DNA of 35,965 nucleotides from Treponema sp. (GTDB taxonomy: Bacteria > Spirochaetota > Spirochaetia > Treponematales > Treponemataceae), in NCBI GenBank assembly GCA_014803985.1, contig JAAVAO010000009.1:80305-116269 (forward strand). Direction: 5' to 3'. Each line of letters starts with the position of its first letter. The first letter of the stretch is position 1. A program made the translations under genes and the position numbers. Of the stretch, positions 8,308-16,848 are shown in pieces. The notes below the pieces were generated by a model. The model ran no database searches. It saw only the letters and a list, made by a program, of their open reading frames with translations, and was not told the origin of the DNA.

Positions 8308-8788
8308 TGTAAAAGAACGAGGGGGGGGGGCATTTCTCCCCGAATGTTCAGACAATCGTAATCTAAATCGCGCACTGTTTTTCGGTTTTCAAGACTCACG
8401 TTTTGCCGTTATCGGTGAGACTTGAGTCTTGTGAAGTAATTACATTGAATGTGTAAAATGTGCATTGAAATACCGTTGTAACCTTTAACGTTGAATTTCA
8501 TTCCTGCGTAATTTTTTATGGGAAATTCAAATTTGTTTATGAGTTTTTGACAGTGAAGAAAGTTATTCCCTTAACAAACCGCAAGGCAGTCGATTTTTTT
8601 TTGAAAAAAGACTTTTGATGATACTAAAACGTTGAATGTGTTAAAATGCATTATGTAGTATGTTGCGGATAAAAACTCAATAATTCTCACCTTTTTCACT
8701 GGCTCGGCAATCATCTCCAAACAGACATACAATATAGGAACGCCAATCGACAAGGAATCATACAAACAAACACAGAGGTAATTTTAAC
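8308..8788. other. Long intergenic region with G10 tract, hairpin and direct repeat
   Basis: A run of ten G (8321-8330) lies 13 bases after the carbonic anhydrase stop. A perfect 9-bp inverted repeat, CAAGACTCA/TGAGTCTTG (8390-8398 and 8423-8431), overlaps a competing CTCAC/GTGAG pair. An imperfect direct repeat around TTGAATGTGT occurs at 8445 and 8632, each followed by AAAATG and GCATT-like sequence. No gene is recognised. Confidence 0.5.
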
Positions 8789-8817
8789 TTGACGATACAA
8801 AAGCGAAACCATATAAT
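8789..8817 (+). promoter_or_regulatory. Sigma-70 promoter of the SPOR protein gene
   Basis: TTGACG (8789-8794) and TATAAT (8812-8817) are separated by 17 bases. Transcription should start near 8824, 38 bases before the ATG. Confidence 0.8.
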
Positions 8818-8861
8818 TGGCATACAATCAGAAAAATACATACAATGTTAGGGAACTTTAA

Positions 8862-10541
8862 ATGAAATCTTTCAAGTATATCCTATGCGTTACCCTTTTC
8901 GCCCTTGCAATCGCTGCCGCACCTGCGGATAACTGGTATGTCTGCCTCGGCTCGTTCAAGTCCATCGATAACACCCGACAATTCTCCGTCGTCCTCACAG
9001 AAGGAGGTCTGCCGAACGCCGTTTCCGTCCATAATGCGACAGGCGGCACTTTGTACCGCGTACTCTATGATAAGCCATTTGAGAGGCGGAACGAAGCGCG
9101 AATATTCCGCGATGAGCTGCTTGACGACACCCGCATCCACTTGCTCAATCTTTCAGGGCTGTGGATCTGCGAGGCAAAACCTGTTGACGAAAAAACGGCG
9201 GCAGGCGAAGTCCTCCAAAAAAACGATGAGGAAGCACTTCCTTTCTCGGAAGAAAAGCCCTACTCGCTCAAGGTGCGAAGTTACAAGGAAGAGCATCCCG
9301 CACAGCAGAACAGCGAACGCCTACGCGCAAACAATATCGATGCCTACGTAGTAAAAACCTATGACGACGATGCATATTTTTCGTTTGATGTGCATGCAGG
9401 GGCGTTTACTTCTCCCGAAGAAAGCGCAGAAACGGCAGATGCACTCGTTGCATTGGGAATAGAGGATGTCACGCTTTCTGATTATGCTGACATCAAGGAA
9501 AAAATGCTTCGCTATGATGAAGTAGTCCAGCAAGACAACGTGGTTTTTGAGACGGCGGAAAACGCAACACTGCCCGAATTTTCCGAAGCAGTGCAAATAT
9601 GCCTTGCCGACCTGCCAGTAAACAAAAATTTCCTCATCGAAAGCATTGCAATAGTAGATTTTGAGACGCTTGCAGCAGCAGGAGGCAAGAATCTAAATCG
9701 CTTCAAGTCGCTTGCAACACCAGGCGATTTAAACCTCGATGATTTCGAGACTCTTACGACAGAATATGGCATTCGTGCAATGGCAAAGGCAGTGTACCTG
9801 GACGACCTGTTCGGAAAGCGCGTGGAAGTTTGCGTCATTGAAAGCGCAGAGACGTTTTCTGAAAGAGATTTTGATATAGATGGAAAGAACGGAACAGAAG
9901 TACAGTTTTCACTTACTGGAGACGATATTTTGTATGCACACATTTCATCGGATGATACAGTTCGCTCAATCGCAGGACTGAACGCAAACAAGACGCTGTT
10001 TATCACGATTGACGCGTATGATTTTTCCGAGGACGAGTTTACGGCATTTATGAACAACGCATGGTCAGACAGCGCAATGGTGATTTACCCGCAGTTACGC
10101 AAATCTTTGTGCATTCTTCCCAAAACTCGAGAAGGACGAAAGTTTGCTGCTTTCACGCTTTCCCGTGTAGACAAATCGTATGCGGTGGAAAAAGGTTATG
10201 CAGAGTGGGCAATCCCGATTGTTGGACATTGGGAGGCAAGCGGCTACTTCTTGCAGGACGATGAGGAAGTCGAGGTTAGTTTCTTTGACATGGACTATGC
10301 CCACAACGCACAGAAAGTCCACAGAATGTTCATGGACAACCATAAGGGAAGCATATTCTCCGACTACAACCACCCTGCAACCGTGCGCGAAACTGAAGCA
10401 TGGTATGTCAAAGCCTTCGGCAAGGAAATTTCTTTCTCAATAAAATCATTCATCGTGGCAGTTGACACGGACATCAATTCCTCTATCGAAGAGGACGAAC
10501 TGAATGCATTCGCCTCAGAGTTGACAATATGGGAACAGTAA
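8862..10541 (+). CDS. Exported SPOR-domain protein
   Basis: This 559-residue protein begins with a signal peptide (MKSFKYILCVTLFALAIAAA). The start follows AGGGA at normal spacing. Residues about 24-92 form a SPOR domain: NWYVCLGSFKSIDNTRQF, then LYRVLYDKPF and EARIFRDELL. A second SPOR-like stretch at about 132-210 contains YSLKVRSYKEEHPAQQNSE and FDVHAGAFTSPEESAETADA. SPOR domains bind denuded peptidoglycan glycan strands, so a periplasmic cell-wall role is likely. The remaining 350 residues are acidic and strand-rich with no family I recognise. The reading frame is free of interruptions and base composition is higher in GC than the flanks. The protein is secreted but not lipidated, since no lipobox Cys is seen. 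Confidence 0.8.
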   Translation: MKSFKYILCVTLFALAIAAAPADNWYVCLGSFKSIDNTRQFSVVLTEGGLPNAVSVHNATGGTLYRVLYDKPFERRNEARIFRDELLDDTRIHLLNLSGLWICEAKPVDEKTAAGEVLQKNDEEALPFSEEKPYSLKVRSYKEEHPAQQNSERLRANNIDAYVVKTYDDDAYFSFDVHAGAFTSPEESAETADALVALGIEDVTLSDYADIKEKMLRYDEVVQQDNVVFETAENATLPEFSEAVQICLADLPVNKNFLIESIAIVDFETLAAAGGKNLNRFKSLATPGDLNLDDFETLTTEYGIRAMAKAVYLDDLFGKRVEVCVIESAETFSERDFDIDGKNGTEVQFSLTGDDILYAHISSDDTVRSIAGLNANKTLFITIDAYDFSEDEFTAFMNNAWSDSAMVIYPQLRKSLCILPKTREGRKFAAFTLSRVDKSYAVEKGYAEWAIPIVGHWEASGYFLQDDEEVEVSFFDMDYAHNAQKVHRMFMDNHKGSIFSDYNHPATVRETEAWYVKAFGKEISFSIKSFIVAVDTDINSSIEEDELNAFASELTIWEQ

Positions 10542-10731
10542 CTTGCATAATTTTGCGCAGATATGGATGTAATAACGCACATCGCAGCGCAAGGTCAAAA
10601 AACAACTTGCAAAATGGAAATACCTTCGTCAGAGTACTTTTTTTTTCACATGCACAAGAAATCTACTTCATACACAATTCGGAGGCATTTCATTGCAACG
10701 GTTTTTGCGTATCACGTTCAGAAACAAGACC

Positions 10732-10760
10732 TTGCAATTATTGAAAATTAACAATATAAT
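10732..10760 (+). promoter_or_regulatory. Sigma-70 promoter placed for a leaderless mRNA
   Basis: TTGCAA (10732-10737) and TATAAT (10755-10760) are separated by 17 bases. The start of transcription would fall at or next to the ATG at 10768. No ribosome-binding site is visible, which agrees with a leaderless start. Confidence 0.7.
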
Positions 10761-10767
10761 ATGCAGA

Positions 10768-11481
10768 ATGATTATGCTTGAAGAGAAAACTCTTTTAGAT
10801 TTGCTGTATAAACGCGCCCATCACATAAAAACGCGAACTCATTCATGGGAGACACTATTATGCTTTGTCGGTTATGTGGCATCGGTTTTACTTGCAGATA
10901 TTCGGACACTTCCTTTTAAAATACAGATCATCATCATCATTATCGGACTTTTATATTTTGCCATTTTTATCGCAAGTCTCTACGGCTCTCACTATTCAGT
11001 AGATGCATTTTATCAAGACATTGTAAGGGCTGGTGAAAATCATAATTTCTCTTTAATTCTGCTAAAAGACAGTTCTGGCAATGTTCCAAACAAATATCTC
11101 ATGAAAAAAGACAAGCGATGGAAATGCTATTTGTTTCCCTATCTGCGCACGCTTGATGAAAAAGACCGTAACCAAGAATCCGTTTCTCATTTTATAGAAA
11201 ACACTCTACACATATCCGCCAATTCATGCGAATTTATGGAAACAAAAGAAGCGGATTTTACAAAAGCATCCGTTTCTTCCAACATGACAAAAACATATCA
11301 TCACACCTTCTACCATATTATGTGCGATGTTTCCAGTAATCCACAACTAAACAAAAAAAGCACAATCCGCATTGATGGTCAGACATACAAGTGGTTTTCT
11401 ATAGATGACATGAAAAACGATCGACGTATGATGGAGCGCAACAGAGATAACATAACCTACATTGAAAAACAGTTCATATAG
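10768..11481 (+). CDS. Two-TM protein with NUDIX-like C-terminal domain
   Basis: The product has about 237 residues from the ATG at 10768, with a second ATG at 10774. A longer frame to 10693 exists, but it would start upstream of the promoter. Two membrane segments follow a short cytoplasmic N-terminus: TLLCFVGYVASVLLA, then an Ile-rich stretch (IIIIIIGLLYFAIFIASL). The cytoplasmic part reads like a NUDIX fold, with FSLILLKDSSGNV and YLMKKDKRWKCYLFPYLRT at its start and YKWFSIDDMKNDRRMMERN near its end. I do not see a canonical REx2Ex2EExGU box, so hydrolase activity is doubtful. It resembles the membrane or NUDIX-type domains reported near SMODS nucleotidyltransferases, but no such gene is nearby. 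Confidence 0.6.
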   Translation: MIMLEEKTLLDLLYKRAHHIKTRTHSWETLLCFVGYVASVLLADIRTLPFKIQIIIIIIGLLYFAIFIASLYGSHYSVDAFYQDIVRAGENHNFSLILLKDSSGNVPNKYLMKKDKRWKCYLFPYLRTLDEKDRNQESVSHFIENTLHISANSCEFMETKEADFTKASVSSNMTKTYHHTFYHIMCDVSSNPQLNKKSTIRIDGQTYKWFSIDDMKNDRRMMERNRDNITYIEKQFI

Positions 11482-11502
11482 TTATCCCCCATCACGCTGA
11501 AC

Positions 11503-11820
11503 AAAACATGATAAAATCATAGAAAAATATGTCGAGATGAACAAACATCTCTTATTGTTCCGCGAAAGAAACGGAAGAAGCATGCAGATATGGCTTGACT
11601 GCATCTTGAAAAAGAACTGAAACATGCCATTGAATGGAAAAACATGGACAAAGGCGACTACCTTCTTGCCATGGAGCGCCCCCTGTGAAAGACACAGGAA
11701 TCAAGACACTGCTCAAGATGGCTCTCACCGACAAAATCAATGACCGTACCGTTTACATAAAAGGCATTGATGCAAGTTATTTTTATGAAAGATACAGCGC
11801 ATTCACGATGAAAGAACTGA
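11503..11820 (+). pseudogene. Decayed Fic-family gene, C-terminal half
   Basis: Joined across frames, this stretch reads as the end of a Fic protein: IIEKYVEMN, a damaged core (FRERNGR where HPFREGNGR is expected), IWLDCILKK, then after a shift KELKHAIEWKNMDKGDYLL and AMERP. After a second shift come VKDTGIKTLLKMALTDKIND and KGIDASYFYERYSAF. The N-terminal half is missing, the catalytic His is lost, and at least two frameshifts interrupt it. It lies just upstream of the truncated mod start. It is a different Fic subtype from the intact gene at 19479. Confidence 0.75.
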
Positions 11821-11862
11821 AAAATCAACAAACCTTCCGCACGAATCAAAAGGAGCAATTTA

Positions 11863-11976
11863 ATGGACAAATTAAAGATGACATTGATGGACAAAGCGCA
11901 GGAAAACATACGGAAGATTCAGGCGTTGTTCCCGAACGCCGTAACAGAATGTGCGGATAAACAGGGGAATAGTTGA
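11863..11976 (+). pseudogene. Truncated second copy of the type III mod gene start
   Basis: A 37-codon frame with a good ribosome-binding site (AGGAG, 7-base spacing) begins MDKLKM and contains IRKIQALFPNAVTECAD. This is nearly identical to the N-terminus of the mod gene at 16841. Homology stops right after GTGCGGAT, which is exactly where the G8 tract begins in the full gene. The copy then ends at a TGA. It is either a relic of an earlier mod gene at this site or a duplication made when the helicase module arrived. Confidence 0.85.
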
Positions 11977-12019
11977 AAAATTCTCCGTTTACTTGTTTAT
12001 GTTGCGTTAGATAAAAAAA

Positions 12020-12028
12020 TGATATAAT
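12020..12028 (+). promoter_or_regulatory. Extended -10 promoter of the helicase operon
   Basis: TGATATAAT (12020-12028) is a perfect extended -10. The best -35 is TTGCGT at 12002-12007 with only 15-base spacing, so the promoter probably relies on the extended element. Transcription would start near 12035 and the start codon is at 12066. Confidence 0.65.
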
Positions 12029-12065
12029 ATTTAAATATAAAAGTTTGCCATTCGGTGATAAGTTT

Positions 12066-15000
12066 ATGTTTGATTTGATTAATAACACAAGCAAGTTGTT
12101 GGGCGACGACTTAAAAAAGGAAATTAAAAGCGACAGCAGATTGCGCATCGCCGCTTCTTGCTTTTCAATTTACGCTTTCAATGCGCTTAAATATGAACTT
12201 GAAAAAATTGAAGAACTGAAATTTTTGTTTACTACCCCCACGCTGATTGATGAACAAGTAAAAGATAAAGTCAAGAAGCAGCAGCGCGAATTTTTCATAC
12301 CAAAACTTTCGGAATCCGGACTTTGCGGAACAGAATTTGAAATACGCCTTAAGAACCAAATGACACAAAAAGCTATTGCCCGTGAGTGCGCCGAATGGTT
12401 GAGAACAAAGGTTCAGATTAAAACACTAAAAGAGCCCGTTGCAACGCAGAGTATGATAAACATTGAAACGAACGGAGCGTATATGCACTATACGCCCATC
12501 GGCGGGTTTACAACGGCAGATTTGGGCTATGAGAAAAATCAAAGCAACCTTGTTGGCATTACGAAAAGTGATATCGCAGAACAGAGCAAGTTTTTCATAA
12601 ATGAGTTCGACAGGCTTTGGAATAACACAAATAAATTAGAAGACATAACCGCTTCCGTCATTGATTACATATCAAGCTGTTATAAGGAAAACTCACCTGA
12701 ATTTATCTATTTCATAATTTTGTACAACGTGTTCCGTGAATTCTTAAAAGATCTTGACGAAGATTTTATGCCGAACGAGGCAACGGGCTTTAAAAACAGT
12801 TTGATTTGGAACAAACTATACAATTTTCAAAAGGACGGCGCAGTCGGCGTAATAAACAAGCTTGAACGCTATAACGGTTGCATCCTTGCCGATAGTGTTG
12901 GCTTGGGTAAAACTTTTACTGCGCTTGCCGTGATGCAGTATTATTCCCTGCGCAACAAATCTATCTTGGTGCTTTGCCCCAAACGCTTGGAACAGAACTG
13001 GCGGCAATATCAAGGCAACAGTACAACTAATATTTTTTATAAAGATAAAATACGTTTTGACGTGCTATTTCATACAGATTTAGGTAGAACACATGGCAAG
13101 AGCGGAAGCATTGATTTGGCTACTTTAAATTGGGGCAACTATGATTTGGTTGTAATTGATGAGAGCCACAATTTCCGCAATAACAATGCCATTTACAAAA
13201 ATAAGGATACCCGTTACGATTTCTTGATGAAACGCATAATGCAGGACGGTGTAAAGACGAAGGTTTTAATGCTTTCTGCCACTCCCGTAAACAACCGCTA
13301 CAACGATTTAAAAAATCAGTTGCTTTTAGCGTATGGCGGTGATTACGATGAAATAAATGCTACGATAGACGTGGGCAAAGATATTCAATCCATATTCCGT
13401 AATGCGCAAACTGTTTTCAATGCATGGAGCAAACTTCCTACAGGTGAACGCCATGCAAAAGATTTGCTGGACAAACTTGATATTGATTTTTCCGTAATTC
13501 TTGACAGTGTTACTATAGCAAGAAGCCGTAAGCATATTCAAAAATATTACAATATAAACGACATAGGCAGATTTCCGTCAAGATTGCCCGTTAAGTCCAT
13601 TTATCCCACGCTTACGGACAATCCGAATGTTATGGCGTACAAGGAAATTTACGATAGACTTTTGTCTACATCAATGGACGTATATGCACCGCTTTCTTGG
13701 TTACAGCCTTCTAAAATCGAGAAGTATGAAACGAAATATCGCATCGACCTTTTAAGCGAAGATAAAAACGCTAACAGTTTGGGGCAGGGCTTAACCCGCC
13801 AGAGGAACCGTGAAAGCGGCTTGAAAAAACTGATGACAACAAACCTTTTAAAACGTCTTGAAAGCAGCGTTCACGCTTTCCGCATTACGCTTGACAAAAT
13901 CATAAAACTCAACGAAGAAACAAACGCCCTTATTCAAAAATATTTGGACGGCGACAAAACGGCAACTATTCAGAAAAAGGTTGCGTCTATAACAGTAGAA
14001 TACCCTGACGAAGATGAACTTTATTCAATGGTTGAATTGCCGGGAAATACAATCAATATTGAACTTGCCGATTTAGATGTTGTAACTTGGCAGCGCAACA
14101 TATTGCACGATATAGAAATCTTGTCTGAAATCTATGCCGCTATGAAATTGGTTACGCCTGACGAAGATAACAAATTAAAAGAACTTAAAAATCTGATAGA
14201 CGAGAAAATGGCAGCCCCTATCAATTACAGCAACAAAAAAATTCTGATATTTTCTGCATTTGAAGATACGACAAATTACCTTTATGAAACCATAGCCCCT
14301 TACATATCAAATAAGTACGGGCTTTTTACCGCTAAAATTGCAGGCGGCAATAATAATAAAACTAACGTAAACGGAAGGCCGGATACCGACAGACTTTTAA
14401 CGCTTTTCTCTCCGCTTTCAAAGCAACGTTCTGTTACACTTAACGAACCGAATACGCCGAACATAGACGTGCTTATCGGTACGGACTGTATATCTGAAGG
14501 TCAAAACTTGCAGGACTGCGATATTTGCATTAACTACGATATACACTGGAATCCCGTTCGCATTGTTCAGCGTTTCGGGCGAATAGACAGAATAGGGAGT
14601 AAAAACGAACAAATCCAACTCGTCAACTTTTGGCCCAACATATCTCTTGACGAATATATCAATCTTAATAGACGAGTTTCCGCAAGGATGACGATAGTCA
14701 ACGCTACCGCAACGGCAGACGATAATATCATTTCCGAAGAAAATGAAGAAATGGATTATCGCAAGGAACAGTTAAAGAAATTGCAAGAAGGTACGCTTCA
14801 GGATTTGGAAGACGTTGACGGAAATATATCCATTACTGACTTGGGACTTAATGACTTCGTAATGGATTTACATAATTACGTTAAGGAGTGCGGCGAGCCG
14901 AAAGGCATAACTACGGGATTGCACGCAGTTGTTGCCGCCGACACATGCAAAGGTGTTGAAGCCGGAATCGTATTCGTTCTGCGTAACCGCAATAACGGCG

Positions 15001-15359
15001 TGAATGTCAACAAACAAAACCGCCTTCACCCATATTATCTTGTTTATCTTAAAGAGAACGGCGAAGTCGTTTACAATCATTTGGACGTAAAGTCCACGCT
15101 TGACGTTTTGCGCACTACTTCAAAGGGCAAGACTGAACCGATTGCAGATTTGTGTCGCAAGTTTAACAAAGAAACGAAAGACGGCGTAAAAATGGATAAG
15201 TACAATGCACTGTTGGACGACGCTGTTGCGAGTATTTTACAAGTAAAAGAAGAAAACGATTTGCAGTCACTGTTTAAGGCAGGTAGTAAAGTTCTGTTCC
15301 AGCAGCGTATTGACGGACTTGACGACTTCGAGCTTATATCGTTTGTGGTGATAAAGTAA
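12066..15359 (+). CDS. SNF2-type helicase with PLD-like N-terminus
   Basis: The product has 1097 residues. The ATG follows GGTGAT, while a TTG seven codons earlier has no site. The N-terminal 180 residues (SDSRLRIAASCFSIYAF, then LKFLFTTPTLIDEQ) resemble a phospholipase-D-like domain of helicase-related proteins, though no HKD motif is seen. The superfamily 2 core has Walker A at about residues 275-284 (ADSVGLGKTF), the DESH box near 365, LSATPVNN near 405, an inserted helical region, and motifs V-VI near 820-840 (GTDCISEGQNLQ, IVQRFGRIDRIGS). It probably translocates on DNA for the restriction system. Its stop overlaps the DUF4391 start (TAATG), so the two are co-translated. Confidence 0.85.
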   Translation: MFDLINNTSKLLGDDLKKEIKSDSRLRIAASCFSIYAFNALKYELEKIEELKFLFTTPTLIDEQVKDKVKKQQREFFIPKLSESGLCGTEFEIRLKNQMTQKAIARECAEWLRTKVQIKTLKEPVATQSMINIETNGAYMHYTPIGGFTTADLGYEKNQSNLVGITKSDIAEQSKFFINEFDRLWNNTNKLEDITASVIDYISSCYKENSPEFIYFIILYNVFREFLKDLDEDFMPNEATGFKNSLIWNKLYNFQKDGAVGVINKLERYNGCILADSVGLGKTFTALAVMQYYSLRNKSILVLCPKRLEQNWRQYQGNSTTNIFYKDKIRFDVLFHTDLGRTHGKSGSIDLATLNWGNYDLVVIDESHNFRNNNAIYKNKDTRYDFLMKRIMQDGVKTKVLMLSATPVNNRYNDLKNQLLLAYGGDYDEINATIDVGKDIQSIFRNAQTVFNAWSKLPTGERHAKDLLDKLDIDFSVILDSVTIARSRKHIQKYYNINDIGRFPSRLPVKSIYPTLTDNPNVMAYKEIYDRLLSTSMDVYAPLSWLQPSKIEKYETKYRIDLLSEDKNANSLGQGLTRQRNRESGLKKLMTTNLLKRLESSVHAFRITLDKIIKLNEETNALIQKYLDGDKTATIQKKVASITVEYPDEDELYSMVELPGNTINIELADLDVVTWQRNILHDIEILSEIYAAMKLVTPDEDNKLKELKNLIDEKMAAPINYSNKKILIFSAFEDTTNYLYETIAPYISNKYGLFTAKIAGGNNNKTNVNGRPDTDRLLTLFSPLSKQRSVTLNEPNTPNIDVLIGTDCISEGQNLQDCDICINYDIHWNPVRIVQRFGRIDRIGSKNEQIQLVNFWPNISLDEYINLNRRVSARMTIVNATATADDNIISEENEEMDYRKEQLKKLQEGTLQDLEDVDGNISITDLGLNDFVMDLHNYVKECGEPKGITTGLHAVVAADTCKGVEAGIVFVLRNRNNGVNVNKQNRLHPYYLVYLKENGEVVYNHLDVKSTLDVLRTTSKGKTEPIADLCRKFNKETKDGVKMDKYNALLDDAVASILQVKEENDLQSLFKAGSKVLFQQRIDGLDDFELISFVVIK

Positions 15360-15994
15360 TGTTTGAACTGAGCAGTAAGACGCAGGTAAACAGAAAATTC
15401 AAATTGACCGAATTGTACAAAGTTATGGGCGCAGACAAAACGGTTAAAGCGGATGCGGCTAATGTCCTTTCCGTAACGCTTACCAATGTGCTTAATAACG
15501 ATACGCTTAACTTTTCGGCAAAGGGCGAAGTGAAAGAAATTTATCTGTTTGAAATTGTGTTAGACACGAAAACCGTGCCGTCGCTTTTTATATCGTCGCT
15601 TGATAAGGCGACAAACTTCCATACGGTGTTTATCCTTCGCTGTGGAAGCGAAAGTATGCTTTACGGGGCTTTTAAAGAATATGGTGAAAAAGGCATGAAG
15701 GTCGGCAAGTATTGTTCTACCGATTGGACGGCTGAAAAACTGATAGCGTTTCCGCTTGAAGTGAACAGTCTGGACGGAATTTATGCGGCAATCATTGAGG
15801 AGCTAATTCCCATAACCGCACGGCAAGGCGAAAGCACGAAAGACTTTGTTGCGCGTTACGGCGAAGTGGTTAAACTGAAAAAGGAAATTGAAAAATTACA
15901 GCGTTTAGTTGATACCGAAAAACAGCCCAAACGCCGTTTTGAACTGAACGACGAATTAAAGCAAAAGAAAAAGGAGTTGGAGAATTTGGGATGA
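15359..15994 (+). CDS. DUF4391-like protein
   Basis: This 211-residue protein overlaps its neighbours at both ends (TAATG upstream, ATGA downstream). Features typical of DUF4391 are an N-terminal Lys-rich start, a central IYLFEIVLDTKTVPSLFISS followed by FHTVFILRC, a TDW motif at about residue 122, and a C-terminal coiled coil rich in Lys and Glu (VKLKKEIEKLQRLVD). DUF4391 proteins are commonly encoded beside such helicases and methyltransferases, but their biochemical role is not established to my knowledge. The coupling implies a subunit of one complex with the helicase. Confidence 0.7.
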   Translation: MFELSSKTQVNRKFKLTELYKVMGADKTVKADAANVLSVTLTNVLNNDTLNFSAKGEVKEIYLFEIVLDTKTVPSLFISSLDKATNFHTVFILRCGSESMLYGAFKEYGEKGMKVGKYCSTDWTAEKLIAFPLEVNSLDGIYAAIIEELIPITARQGESTKDFVARYGEVVKLKKEIEKLQRLVDTEKQPKRRFELNDELKQKKKELENLG

Positions 15995-16848
15995 GAAAGA
16001 CTATTTTTGAAATTGTCAAAGAGAACGAAACTCTAGAAGAAGATATTAAACGAATTATTCGGCTGTTCAAACATGAAAAAACTATATATTTTAATATGGG
16101 ATACACGCTTTTTGATTTTGTTGATAGTTATTGTTTTACTGGTTGGAAAAATCGAGGGCATTGTATAGATATGCAGGATTTTCTACGATGCATCAATTAT
16201 CAAAAAATTGAAAACATGTCATCACGCAGTGAAACGTATATGCTGTTATTCGTTGAACTTGTTTGTAACTTTTGGAAGCTTGCCAATAAGAAAATAGATA
16301 ACAATAAAGTTAAACCTTATCAAAACTTCATACTGTTGCGGGAAATATTAAATGATGTTTTAGAGAAAGTTAATTATAAAGTTTATTACAATAAAGAGCA
16401 GGAACAAGTAATAGTCGTAGAAGATAAACCCGAAGTTACGGCTGTTGCAGAAATAGCCCCAGAACCTATTGCATTGGACATAATAAAATACAATCATCAT
16501 ACTTTAAAAGGGAATATAGAATTAAAAAAGAAAATATTGCTTGCTATGGGTGCTGATTTAGAACCAAAGCGAAAACAATTGAAGACGATAAATTCTACGT
16601 TGGAAGATAATATTTTCAGAATGCTTAACGAATTTAATTTGCAGCATAACAATGTTAATCCACAAGATAATAAAAATTATCACGCAGATATTGCAGCATT
16701 ATCTAGTCAGCAGATGGAAGAGTGGTATGACGAATTATATCAGATGATTTTGTTGGCTTATCTTAATTTGGATAATGTTGAACGAAACAAGAAAATAAAA
16801 GAATTCTACGATAAAAGAAATAACAATGGAGAGCAAACCAATGGATAA
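15991..16848 (+). CDS. Unrecognised protein of the helicase-mod operon
   Basis: The 285-residue product starts within the DUF4391 stop (ATGA) and ends inside the mod start, so it is part of the same translation unit. It is AT-rich and helical. The first 130 residues contain a conserved-looking core (FFxxxY-like YFNMGYTLFDFVD). A Glu/Val/Pro linker at about 140-160 joins a second domain with YNHHTLKGNIELKKKILLAM, INSTLEDNIFRMLNEFNLQHNN and EEWYDELYQMILLAYLNLDN. The second domain reminds me of C-terminal domains seen in AbiJ-like abortive infection proteins, but this is a low-confidence resemblance. No catalytic motif is evident. It may be a specificity or effector subunit. Confidence 0.6.
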   Translation: MRKTIFEIVKENETLEEDIKRIIRLFKHEKTIYFNMGYTLFDFVDSYCFTGWKNRGHCIDMQDFLRCINYQKIENMSSRSETYMLLFVELVCNFWKLANKKIDNNKVKPYQNFILLREILNDVLEKVNYKVYYNKEQEQVIVVEDKPEVTAVAEIAPEPIALDIIKYNHHTLKGNIELKKKILLAMGADLEPKRKQLKTINSTLEDNIFRMLNEFNLQHNNVNPQDNKNYHADIAALSSQQMEEWYDELYQMILLAYLNLDNVERNKKIKEFYDKRNNNGEQTNG

